From Delphinus delphis (Eukaryota > Chordata > Mammalia > Artiodactyla > Delphinidae): 64,000 bases of DNA. The notes under the pieces were generated by a model, which worked only from the letters and a program-made list of their open reading frames with translations, searched no databases and was not told where the DNA came from. Made by a program: the position numbers and the translations under genes. Shown here in pieces: positions 1-9,479 of the stretch (positions within the stretch are counted from its first letter, which is position 1; each line of letters opens with the position of its first letter). The stretch spans positions 677,001 to 741,000 of the forward strand of contig NW_027192673.1 of assembly GCF_949987515.2 (NCBI RefSeq). Direction: 5' to 3'.

Positions 1-1580
1 CCAATTTCAGGAGGTAGACTGGAATTGCATTGAAAGCATAGGAAAAGAGGCAGAACGTCCACAATGATGCAATTGGCCAGAAAGGGCGTATGCGTTTTTT
101 CCTGAATATATTCAGGAAAAAACGCATACGCCCTTTTTGGCCAATCAAGCAAGCTTGCAAAGGAAATCTGCACTACAATGAAGTCTCACTTCCTCCCGGT
201 CAAAAGGGCCATCTGAAAAAAGTGTAAAATCCAGAAAGGCAGGACAGGCCATGGAGCACTGGGAGCCTTGTTATGCTGATGGGCGGGATGTAAATCGCCA
301 ACAGACACTGGGGAGAAGTGTATGGTGTTTCCTGAAACATCTAAAAAACAAAGCAACAGAGCCTAGGGCACTTCCACTTATGGTCCTATAGCTTAGGGAA
401 ATTAAAATCAAAAAGACACAGCCACCCCAATGTTTGGGACGCCTCTGTTTACAAGAACCTCGTTTACAGTACAAGTTCAACATCGCAGAAAGTGAAAAAT
501 GGATAAAGAAGTTGTGCTATTTACTTACAAAGCAATATCACTCAGCAATGAAATCTATGTCATCAGGCCCTTAGAAGCACAATGAGTGGATTCAGGTATG
601 ATGATTCTAACTGAAATAAGTCACACAGAAAAAGAAACATCATAAGATATCAGTAATACACGGAATGTAAACTTGGCTACACAGGAACTGAATTACAGAA
701 CAGAACAGGGTCTCAAATTTAGAAAACCAACTTATGCTTGCTTAAGGGGAAAGGTGAGTTGGGGTGCTGCATAAAACCAGAGATTGAAATGAGCACAGAT
801 AAAGTTCCTTAAGCCAAATATGGAATAGACAAGAGCTACTCCTTGCTCAACGAAATGGACTCAACACCCAATATTAAACGCCTAAGAATGTACCTGACTA
901 GTAAGTATCTTAAAAGCTATGGATTGCTATGTCTCCAAAAGAGAATCAAGCGTGTGTACAGGGGCATAAACGCAGCAGTGATAGGATTGGAGAGGTTTGG
1001 TGAGCAAATGAAGACCCTTTGAAGTCATATTGCATGGTACCCATTCCACGGGTCTCAACTCTCCAGGTTTAAGGTATTCTTCCTTCAGCTAAAACATGCA
1101 TGTGGAACCCAGAGTATGATCAACCGTGTGAACGGGAGACGTGTTCAAAAATGTCTCAGTTTTCCTCCCCTGGTACTCGGGTGCAACATTCCAGACGCTT
1201 TCCTAACACTCTCCCCACTTGGAGAGTCAGCGCCTTTAACCTCCTGTTTGGCCCAGTTTGCAATTTCTGCGGAAGATGAACAGGAATAGGGAGAACCAAT
1301 GAGAGACTAGCTGGAGGTGTCTGGACGGGCAAATTTAACTCTCATTTCCCACCAGGAAGAGGAAATAACCAAAGGCTCAGCGTGCTGTGTCGGAAACAGA
1401 TGAGGGCCTGAAGCCATCCTGCGATGTTGTGGCCAGCTCAAAAGAAAGCGAGTTGAAGAAAGGAGCTCAGGGGCACTGTAATGAACAAACCTGCAGAGTT
1501 ATAAATGACAGCTATCGTCCAAAAATATACTGAAGTAAGGCTTCCAAGAGGACTTGAAAGCGGGGCAGAATTGCAGGAAA
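1..1580 (+). repeat. Satellite monomer 1, type B
   Basis: 1,580 bp. B-type diagnostic block around 471-540 (CAGTACAAGTTCAACATCGC, then TTTACTTACAAAGCAATATC and CCTTAG). The palindrome at 73-144 has one internal mismatch at base 80 (G for A). It gains an extra outer base pair because 72 is A and 145 is T, where other units have C and C. Confidence 0.93.
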
Positions 1581-1652
1581 CCGATTTCAGGAGGTAGACT
1601 GGAATTGCATTGAAAGCATAGGAAAAGAGGCAGAACGTCCACAATGATGCAC
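967..1652 (+). mobile_element. L1-derived segment: ORF2 C-terminal region, part 1 (reference unit)
   Basis: Decayed LINE-1 ORF2 coding sequence on the + strand, recognised from memory of mammalian L1. Landmarks in order: 969-981 resembles the ORF2 stretch just before the 'cattggtactggcac' type block; 1029-1058 resembles 'acatatagatcaatggaacagg'; 1190-1215 has ATTCCAGACGCTTTCCTAAC like L1 'attagaacactccctaacac'; 1268-1330 aligns in frame with the L1 'GGATTAAAGACC...' block; 1330-1372 includes CCACCAGGAAGAGGAAATAA; 1562-1584 has GGGGCAGAATTGCAGGAAAC like L1 'gggcagaagacctaaac'. It contains stops and small indels, so it is not functional. The same block recurs in every monomer at offsets ~967-1580 and then 1-72 of the next. 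An insertion or a very diverged part near 1215-1262 aligns poorly. About as sure as one can be without an alignment program. Confidence 0.8.
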
Positions 1653-1724
1653 TTGGCCAAAAAGGGCGTATGCGTTTTTTCCTGAATATATTCAGGAAAA
1701 AACGCATACGCCCTTTTTGGCCAA
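1653..1724. mobile_element. 72-bp perfect palindrome, mariner-like miniature element (MITE) inside the L1 (reference copy)
   Basis: The sequence is exactly self-complementary over 72 bp, centred between 1688 and 1689, with no unpaired spacer. Each end carries TTGGCCAA, and the arm continues AAAAAGGGCGTATGCG, six T and CCTGAATA. From memory, cattle and related genomes contain many mariner-derived palindromic MITEs with ends TTGGCCAAAAAG, a T run and CC near the centre, followed outside by ACCCAATA; here the right flank is ACCAAGCA. That resemblance is the basis for the family call, which is less certain than the palindrome itself. It interrupts the L1 ORF2 block between the equivalents of 'catcactaatt' and 'agagaaatgcaaatc'. 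No clean TA target duplication remains. As 72 is a multiple of three it leaves the ORF2 frame unchanged. Present in all 41 monomers. Confidence 0.8.
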
Positions 1725-2251
1725 CCAAGCAAGCTTGCAAAGGAAATCTGCACTACAATGAAGTCTCACTTACCCCCGGTCAAAAGGGCCATCTGAAAAA
1801 AAGTGTAAAATCCAGAAAGGCAGGACAGGCCATGGAGAACTGGGAGCCTTGTTATGCTGATGGGCGGGATGTAAATTGCCAACAGACACTCGGGAGAAGT
1901 GTATGGTGTTTCCTGAAACATCTAAAAAACAAAGCAACAGAGCCTAGGGCACTTCCACTTATGGTCCTATAGCTTAGGGAAATTAAAATCAAAAAGACAC
2001 AGCCACCCCAAAGTTTGGGACGCCTCTGTTTACAAGAACCTTGTTTACCGTACAAGTTCAATATCACAGAAAGTGAAAAATGGATAAAGAACTTGTGGTA
2101 CTTACGTACAATGCAGTATCACTCAGCAATGAAATCTATGTCATCAGGCCCGTAGCAGCATAATGAGTGGATTCAGGTACGATGATTCTAACTGAAATAA
2201 GTCACACAGAAAAAGAAACATCATAAGATATCAGTAATACACGGAATGTAA
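1725..2251 (+). mobile_element. L1-derived segment: ORF2 C-terminal region, part 2, to the native stop (reference unit)
   Basis: The clearest L1 match in the unit. Bases 1738-1771 (GCAAAGGAAATCTGCACTAC, AATGAAGTCTCAC) correspond to L1 'gagaaatgcaaatcaaaactacaatgaggtatcac'. Next come the CGGTCAAAAGGGCCATCTGA block, GATGGGCGGGATGTAAATTG (1859-1878), GTGTATGGTGTTTCCTGAAA, and AATGGATAAAGAACTTGTGG at about 2079-2098. Translated in the frame of base 1670, the segment stays collinear with the ORF2 C-terminus: WCFLKHLKNK, then WIKNLWYLRTMQYHSAMK, of which about 10 of 18 residues match the family motif as I remember it. Stops at 1970-1972 and 2153-2155 break it. GGA-ATG-TAA at 2243-2251 sits exactly where L1 ORF2 ends. 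Its 527-bp length agrees with about 175 ORF2 codons. Dead coding sequence, homogenised as satellite. Confidence 0.88.
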
Positions 2252-2546
2252 ACTTCGCTACACAGGAACTGAATTCCAAAACAGAACAGGGTCTCAAATT
2301 TAGAAAACCAACTTATGCTTGCTTAAGGGGAAAGGTGAGTTGGGGTGCTGCATAAAACCAGAGATTGAAATGAGCACAGATAAAGTTCCTTAAGCCAAAT
2401 ATGGAATAGACAAGAGCTACTCCTTGCTCAATGAAATGGACTCAACACCCCATATTAAACGCCTAAGAATGTATCTGACTAGTAAGTATCTTAAAACCTA
2501 TGGATTGCTATGTCTCCAAAATAGAATCAAGCGTGTGTACAGGGGC
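2252..2546 (+). mobile_element. L1-derived segment: 3'UTR without poly(A) (reference unit)
   Basis: Continues directly from the ORF2 stop equivalent. Near 2311-2334, CAACTTATGCTTGCTTAAGG followed by GGAAAGG corresponds to the L1 3'UTR 'aaacttatggttaccaaaggggaaagg'. AATAGACAAGAGCTACTCC (2405 onward) corresponds to 'aatagataaacaacaaggacctactg'. CTCAACACCCCATATTAAAC and CCTAAGAATG follow the '...ctcaatatcttgtaataacctataatg' block. The last part, with TTGCTATGTCTCCAAAATAG and GTGTAC, is a weaker match to 'tttgctgtacacctgaaac...ttgta'. The terminal poly(A) and AATAAA of an L1 are missing. The join to the next ORF2 segment lies near 2546 and cannot be placed to the base by eye. Confidence 0.75.
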
Positions 2547-2770
2547 ATAAACGCAGCAGTGATAGGATTGGAGAGGTTCGGTGAGCAAATGAAGACCCTT
2601 TGAAGTCATATTGCATGGTACCCATTCCACGGGTCTCCACTCTCCAGGTTTAAGGTATTCTTCCTTCAGCTAAAACATGCATGTGGAACCCAGAGTATGA
2701 CCAACTGTGTGAACGGGAGACGTGTTCAAATATGTCTCAGTTTTCCTCCCCTGGTACTCGGGTGCAACAT

Positions 2771-2814
2771 TCCAGGCGCTTTACTAACACTCTCCCCACT
2801 TGGAGAGTCAGCGC
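2771..2814. other. Small inverted repeat ACTCTCC/GGAGAGT (reference copy)
   Basis: In the part of the L1 segment that aligns poorly with L1, ACTCTCC and GGAGAGT form a 7-bp stem round a 6-base loop. It recurs in most monomers with loop variants CCACTT, CGACTT and CAACTT, and is broken in monomer 5 and shortened in 34, 36 and 39. No function assigned. Confidence 0.5.
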
Positions 2815-3161
2815 CTTTAACCTCCGGTTTGACCCAGTTTGCAATTTCTGCGGAAGATGAACAGGAATAGGGAGAACCAATGAGAGACTAGCTGGAGGTG
2901 TCTGGACGGGCAAATTTAACTCTCATTTCCCACCAGGAAGAGGAAATAACCAAAGGCTCAGCATGCCGTGCCGGAACCAGATTAGGGCCTGAAGCCATCC
3001 TGCGGTGTTGCGGCCAGCTCAAAAGAAAGCGAGTTGAAGAAAGGAGCTCAGGGGCACTGTAATTCACAAACCTGCAGAGTTATAAATGACAGCTATCGTC
3101 CAAAAATATACTGAAGTAAGGCTGCCAAGAGGACTTGAAAGCGGGGCAGAATTGCAGGAAA

Positions 3162-4739
3162 CCGATTTCAGGAGGTAGACTGGAATTGCATTGAAAGCAT
3201 AGGAATAGAGGCAGAACGTCCACAATGACACACTTGGCCAAAAAGGGCGTATTCGTTTTTTCCTGAATATATTCAGGAGAAAACGCATACGCCCTTTTTG
3301 GCCAACCAAGCAAGCTTGCAAAGGAAATCTGCACTACAATGAAGTCTCACTTCCCCCGGGTCAAAAGGGCCATCTGAATAAAGGGTAAAATCCAGAAAGG
3401 CAGCACAGGCCATGGAGAACTGGGAGCCTTGTTATGCTGATGGGCGGGATGTAAATTGCCAACAGACACTCGGGAGAAGTGTATGGTGTTTCCTGAAACA
3501 TCTAAAAACCAAAGCAACAGAGCCTAGGGCACTTCCACTTATGGTCCTATAGCTTAGGGAAATTAAAATAAAAAGACACAGCCACCCCAAAGTTTGGGAC
3601 GTCTCTGTTTACAAGAACCTCCTTTACAGTACAAGTTCATCATCGCAGAAAGTGAAAAATGGATAAACAACTTGTGGTATTTACTTACAAAGCAATATCA
3701 CTCAGCAATGAAATCTATGTCATCAGGCCCTTAGCAGCACAATGAGTGGATTCAGGTATGATGATTCTAACTGAAATAAGTCACACAGAAAAAGAAACAT
3801 CATAAGATATCTGTAATATACGGAATGTAAACTTGGCTACACAGGAACTGAATTACAGAACAGAACAGGGTCTCAAATTTAGAAAACCAACTTATGCTTG
3901 CTTAAGGGGAAAGGTGAGTTGGGGTGCTGCATAAAACCAGAGATTGAAATGAGCACAGATAAAGTTCCTTAAGCCAAATATGGAATAGACAAGTGGTACT
4001 CCTTGCTCAACGAAATGGACTCAACACCGCATATTAAACACCTCAGAATGTACCTGACTAGTAAGTATCTTAAAACCTATGGATTGTTATGTCTCCGAAA
4101 GAGAATCAAGCATGTGTACAGGGGCATAAACACAGCAGTGATAGGATTGGAGAGGTTCGGTGAGCAAATGAAGACCCTTTGAAATCATATTGCATGGTAC
4201 CCACTACACGGGTCTCAACCCTCCAGGTTTAAGGTATTATTCCTTCAGCTAAAACATGCATGTGGAACCCAGAGTATGATCAACCATGTGAACGGGAGAC
4301 GTGTTCAAAATGTCTCAGTTTTCCGTCCCTGGTACTCGGGTGCAACATTCCAGATGCTTTACTAACACTCTCCCCACTTGGAGAGTCAGCGCCTTTAACC
4401 TCCTGTTTGGCCCAGTTTGCAATTTCTGCGGAAGATGAACAGGAATAGGGAGAACCAATAAGAGACTAGCTGGAGGTGTCTGGACGGGCAAATTTAACTC
4501 TCAATTCCCATGAGGAAGAGGAAATAACCAAAGGCTCAGCGTGCCGAGCCGGAAACAGATTAGGGCCTGAAGCCATCCTGCGGTGTTGCGGCCAGCTCAA
4601 AAGAAAGCGAGTTGAAGAAAGGAGCTCAGGGGCACTGTAATTCACAAACCTGCAGAGTTATAAATGACAGCTATCGTCCAAAAATATACTGAAGTAAGGC
4701 TGCCAAGAGGACTTGAAAGCGGGGCAGAATTGCAGGAAA
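3162..4739 (+). repeat. Satellite monomer 3, type B
   Basis: 1,578 bp. B-type block near 3630-3740. Palindrome 3234-3305 has unmatched changes in both arms: GTATTCG on the left and AGGAGAAAA on the right. One base is missing in the AAAATCAAAAAG tract near 3570. Confidence 0.93.
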
Positions 4740-6319
4740 CCGATTTCAGGAGGTAGACTGGAATTGCATTGAAAGCATAGGAAAAGAGGCAGAACGCCCA
4801 CAATGATGCACTTGGCCAAAAAGGGCGTATGCGTTTTTTCCGGAATATACTCAGGAAAAAACGCATACGCCCTTTTTGGCCAACCAAGCAAGCAGGAAAA
4901 GCAAATCTGCACTACAATGAAGTCTCACTTCCCCCCGGTCAAAAGGGCCATCTGAAAAAAGTGTAAAATCCAGAAAGGCAGGACAGGCCATGGAGAACTG
5001 GGAGCCTTGTTATGCTGATGGGCGGGATGTAAATTGCCAACAGACACTCGGGAGAAGTGTATGGTGTTTCCTGAAACATCTAAAAAACAAAGCAACAGAG
5101 CCTAGGGCACTTCCGCTTATGGTCCTATAGCTTAGGGAAATTAGAATCAAAAAGACACAGCCACCCCAAAGTTTGGGACGCCTCTGTTTACAAGAACCTC
5201 GTTTACAGTACAAGTTCAACATTGCAGAAAGTGAAAAATGGATAAAGAAGTTGTGGTATTTACTTACAAAGCAATATCACTCAGCAAAGAAATCTATGTC
5301 ATCAGGCCCTTAGCAGCACAATGCGTGGATTCAGGTATGATGATTCTAACTGAAATAAGTCACACAGAAAAAGAAACATCATAAGATATCAGTAATACAC
5401 GGAATGTAAACTTGGCTACAGAGGAACTGAATTACAGAACAGAACAGGGTCTCAAATTTAGAAAACCAACTTATGCTTGCTTAAGGGGAAAGGTGAGTTG
5501 GGGTGCTGCATAAAACCAGAGATTGAAATGAGCACAGATAAAGTTCCTTAAGCCAAATATGGAATAGACAAGAGCTACTCCTTGCTCAACGAAATGGACT
5601 CAACACCCCATATTAAACGCCTAAGAATGTACCTGACTAGTAAGTATCTTAAAACCTATGGATTGCTATGTCTCTGAAAGAGAATCAAGCATGTGTACAG
5701 GGGCATAAACGCAGCAGTGATAGGATTGGAGAGGTTCGGTGAGCAAATGAAGACCCTTTGAAGTCATATTGCATGGTACCCATTCCACGGGTTTCAACTA
5801 CCCAGGTTTAAGGTATTCTTCCTTCAGCTAAAACATGCATGTGGAACCTAGAGTATGATCAACCATGTGATTGGGAGACGTGTTCAAATATGTCTCAGTT
5901 TTCGTACCCTGGTACTCGGGTGCAACATTCCAGACGCATTACTAACACTCTCCCAACTTGGAGAGTCAGTCTCTTTAACCTCCTGTTTGGCCCAGTTTGC
6001 AATTTCTGCGGAAGATGAACAGGAATAGCGAGAACAAATGAGAGACTAGCTGGAGGTGTCTGGACGGGCAAATTTAACTCTCATTTCCCACCAGGAAGAG
6101 GAAATAACCAAAGGATCAGCGTGCCGTGCCGGAACCAGATTAGGGCCTGAAGCCATCCTGCGGTTTTGCGCCCTGGTCACAAGAAAGCGAGTTGAAGAAA
6201 GGAGCTCAGGGGCACTGTAATTCACAAACCTGCAGAGTTATAAATGACAGCTATCGTCCAAAAATATACTGAAGTAAGGCTTCCAAGAGGACTTGAAAGC
6301 GGGGCAGAATTGCAGGAAA
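4740..6319 (+). repeat. Satellite monomer 4, type B
   Basis: 1,580 bp. Palindrome 4812-4883 has two unmatched changes near the centre (CCGGAATATACTCAGG). The L1 stretch just right of the palindrome is locally altered (CAAGCAGGAAAAGCAAATC), which removes the HindIII site. Confidence 0.93.
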
Positions 6320-7899
6320 CCGATTTCAGGAGGTAGACTGGAATTGCATTGAAAGCATAGGAAAAGAGGCAGAACGTCCACAATGATGCACTTGGCCAAA
6401 AAGGGCGTATGCGTTTTTTCCTGAATATATTCAGGAAAAAACGCATACGCCCTTTTTGGCCAACCAAGCAAGCTTGCAAAGGAAATCTGCACTACAATGA
6501 AGTCTCACTTCCCCCCGGTCAAAAGGGCCATCTGAAAAAAGTGTAAAATCCAGAAAGGCAGGACAGGCCATGGAGAACTGGGAGCCTTGTTATGCTGATG
6601 GGCGGGATGTAAATTGCCAACAGACACTCGGGAGAAGTGTATGGTGTTTCCTGAATCATCTAAAAAACAAAGCAACAGAGCCTAGGGCACTTCCACTTAT
6701 GGTCCTATAGCTTAGGGAAATTAAAATCAAAAAGACACAGCCACCCCAAAGTTTGAGACGCCTCTGTTTACAAGAACCTCATTTACCGTACAAGTTCAAT
6801 ATCACAGAAAGTGAAAAATGGATAAAGAACTTGTCGTACTTACGTACAATGCAGTATCAATCAGCAATGAAATCTATGTCATCAGGACCGTAGCAGCATA
6901 ATGGGTGGATTCAGGTACGATGATTCTAACTGAAATAAGTCATACAGAAAAAGAAACATCATAAGATATCAGTAATACACGGAATGTAAACTTGGCTACA
7001 CAGGAACTGAATTCCAAAACAGAACGGGGCCTCAAATTTAGAAACCCAACTTATGCTTGCTTAAGGGGAAAGGTGAGTTGGGGTGCTGCATAAAACCAGA
7101 GATTGAAATGAGCACAGATAAAGTTCCTTAAGCCAAATATGGAATAGACAAGAGCTACTCCTTGCTCAACGAAATGGACTCAACACCCCATATTAAACGC
7201 CTAAGAATGTACCTGACTAGTAAGTATCTTAAAACCTATGGATTGCTATGTCTCTGAAAGAGAATCAAGCATGTGTACAGGGGCATAAACGCAGCAGTGA
7301 TAGGATTGGAGAGGTTCGGTGAGCAAATGAAGACCCTTTGAAGTCATATTGCATGGTACCCATTCCACAGGTTTCAACTACCCAGGTTTAAGGTATTCTT
7401 CCTTCAGCTAAAACATGCATGTGGAACCTAGAGTATGATCAACCAAGTGATCGGGAGACGTGTTCAAATATGTCTCAGTTTTCGTACCCTGGTACTCGGG
7501 TGCAACATTCCAGACGCATTACTAACACTCTCCCAACTTGGACAGTCAGTCTCTTTAACCTCCTGTTTGGCCCAGTTTGCAATTTCTGCGGAAGATGAAC
7601 AGGAATAGCGAGAACAAATGAGAGACTAGCTGGAGATGTCTGGACGGGCAAATTTAACTCTCATTTCCCACCAGGAAGAGGAATTAACCAAAGGCTCAGC
7701 GTGCCGTGCCGGAACCAGATTAGGGCCTGAAGCCATCCTGCGGTGTTGCGGCCAGGTCACAAGAAAGCGAGTTGAAGAAAGGAGCTCAGGGGCACTGTAA
7801 TTCACAAACCTGCCGAGTTATAAATGACAGCTATCGTACAAAAATATACTGAAGTAAGGCTGCCAAGAGGACTTGAAAGCGGGGCAGAATTGCAGGAAA
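6320..7899 (+). repeat. Satellite monomer 5, type A
   Basis: 1,580 bp. Palindrome 6392-6463 is perfect. Shares the GTTTCAACTACCCAGG and GGAACCTAGAGTATG variants with monomer 4. The small ACTCTCC/GGAGAGT stem is broken here (GGACAGT near 7540). Confidence 0.93.
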
Positions 7900-9479
7900 C
7901 CGATTTCAGGAGGTAGACTGGAATTGCATTGAAAGCATAGGAAAAGAGGCAGAACGTCCACAATGATGCACTTGGCCAAAAAGGGCATATGCGTTTCTTC
8001 CTGAATATATTCAGGAAAAAACGCATACGCCCTTTTTGGCGAACCAAGCAAGCTTGCAAAGGAAATCTGCACTACAATGAAGTCTCACTTCCCCCCGGTC
8101 AAAAGGGCCATCTGAAAAAAGTGTAAAATCCAGAAAGGCAGGACAGGCCATGGAGAACTGGGAGCCTTGTTATGCTGATGGGCGGGATGTAAATTGCCAA
8201 CAGACACTCAGGAGAAGTGTATGGTGTTTCCTGAAACATCTAAAAAACAAAGCAACAGAGCCTAGGGCACTTCCACTTATGGTCCTATAGCTTAGGGAAA
8301 TTAAAATCAAAAAGACACAGCCACCCCAAAGTTTGGGACGCCTCTGTTTACAAGAACCTCGTTTACCGTACAAGTTCAATATCACAGAAAGTGAAAAATT
8401 GATAAAGAACTTGTGGTACTTACGTACAATGCAGTATCACTCAGCAATGAAATCTATGTCATCAGGACCGTAGCAGCATAATGGGTGGATTCAGGTACGA
8501 TGATTCTAACTGAAATAAGTCACACAGAAAAAGAAACATCATAAGATATCAGTAATACACGGAATGTAAACTTGGCTACACAGGAACTGAATTCCAAAAC
8601 AGAACAGGGCCTCAAATTTAGAAACCCAACTTACGCTTGCTTAAGGGGAAAGGTGAGTTGGGGTGCTGCATAAAACCAGAGATTGAAATGAGCACAGATA
8701 AAGTTCCTTAAGCCAAATATGGAATAGACAAGAGCTACTCCTTGCTCAACGAAATGGACTCAACACCCCATATTAAACGCCTAAGAAGGTACCTGACTAG
8801 TAAGTATCTTAAAACCTATGGATTGCTATGTCTCCGAAAGAGAATCAAGCATGTGTACAGGGGCATAAACGCAGCAGTGATAGGATTGGAGAGGTTCGGT
8901 GAGCAAATGAAGACCCTTTGAAGTCATATTGCATGGTACCCATTCCACGGGTCTCAACTCTCCAGGTTTAAGGTATTCTTCCTTCAGCTAAAACATGCAT
9001 GTTGAACCCAGAGTATGATCAACCGTGTGAACGGGAGACGTGTTCAAATATGTCTCAGTTTTCCTCCCCTGGTACTCGGGTGCAACATTCCAGACGCTTT
9101 ACTGACACTCTCCCCACTTGGAGAGTCAGCGCCTTTAACCTCCTGTTTGGCCCAGCTTGCAATTTCTGCGGAAGATGAACAGGAATAGCGAGAACCAATG
9201 AGAGACTAGCTGGAGGTGTCTGGACGGGCAAATTTAACTCTCATTTCCCACCAGGAAGAGGAATTAACCAAAGGCTCAGCGTGCCGTGCTGGAACCAGAT
9301 TAGGGCCTGAAGCCATCCTGCGGTGTTGCGGCCAGGTCACAAGAAAGCGAGTTGAAGAAAGGAGCTCAGGGGCACTGTAATTCACAAACCTGCAGAGTTA
9401 TAAATGACAGCTATCGTCCAAAAATATACTGAAGTAAGGCTGCCAAGAGGACTTGAAAGCGGGGCAGAATTGCAGGAAA
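7900..9479 (+). repeat. Satellite monomer 6, type A
   Basis: 1,580 bp. Palindrome 7972-8043 has left-arm changes only (GGGCATATGCG and TTTCTTCC) and an altered right end (TTTTTGGCGAA). The left G-to-A is the same change that appears on both arms in monomer 25. Confidence 0.93.

Larger units (their letters stand above)
1581..3161 (+). repeat. Satellite monomer 2, type A
   Basis: 1,581 bp, one extra A near 1800. A-type block at 2041-2160 (CCGTACAAGTTCAATATCAC, TACTTACGTACAATGCAGT, CCCGTAGCAGCATA). Palindrome 1653-1724 is perfect; used as the reference unit. By hand count it holds 36 CpG. Confidence 0.93.

Noticed and set aside
1215..1262. Possible separate non-L1 insertion in the ORF2 part
   Set aside because: It aligns poorly to my memory of L1, but I cannot separate an insertion from divergence without an alignment, so it is not listed as its own element.
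1653..1724. Stem followed by T run as a bacterial intrinsic terminator
   Set aside because: The context is a mammalian satellite. The T runs are inside the palindrome arms, and the element is a spacerless palindrome rather than a stem plus U tail.
1438..1740. Minus-strand frames of 84-108 codons recurring every 1.58 kb as a protein family
   Set aside because: They are antisense to decayed L1 sequence and pass through the palindrome. Two overlapping frames are equally open, several units have breaks, and the peptide resembles nothing I recognise.
2680..2720. tRNA-like or SINE-like sequence near AGTATGATCAACC
   Set aside because: No A/B box pair or cloverleaf can be drawn, and the stretch aligns acceptably to L1 ORF2.
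2870..3095. CCAAT (GAACCAATGAG) and TATA-like (GTTATAAATG) motifs as a promoter
   Set aside because: They are about 200 bp apart, lie in decayed ORF2 sequence, and have no further support.
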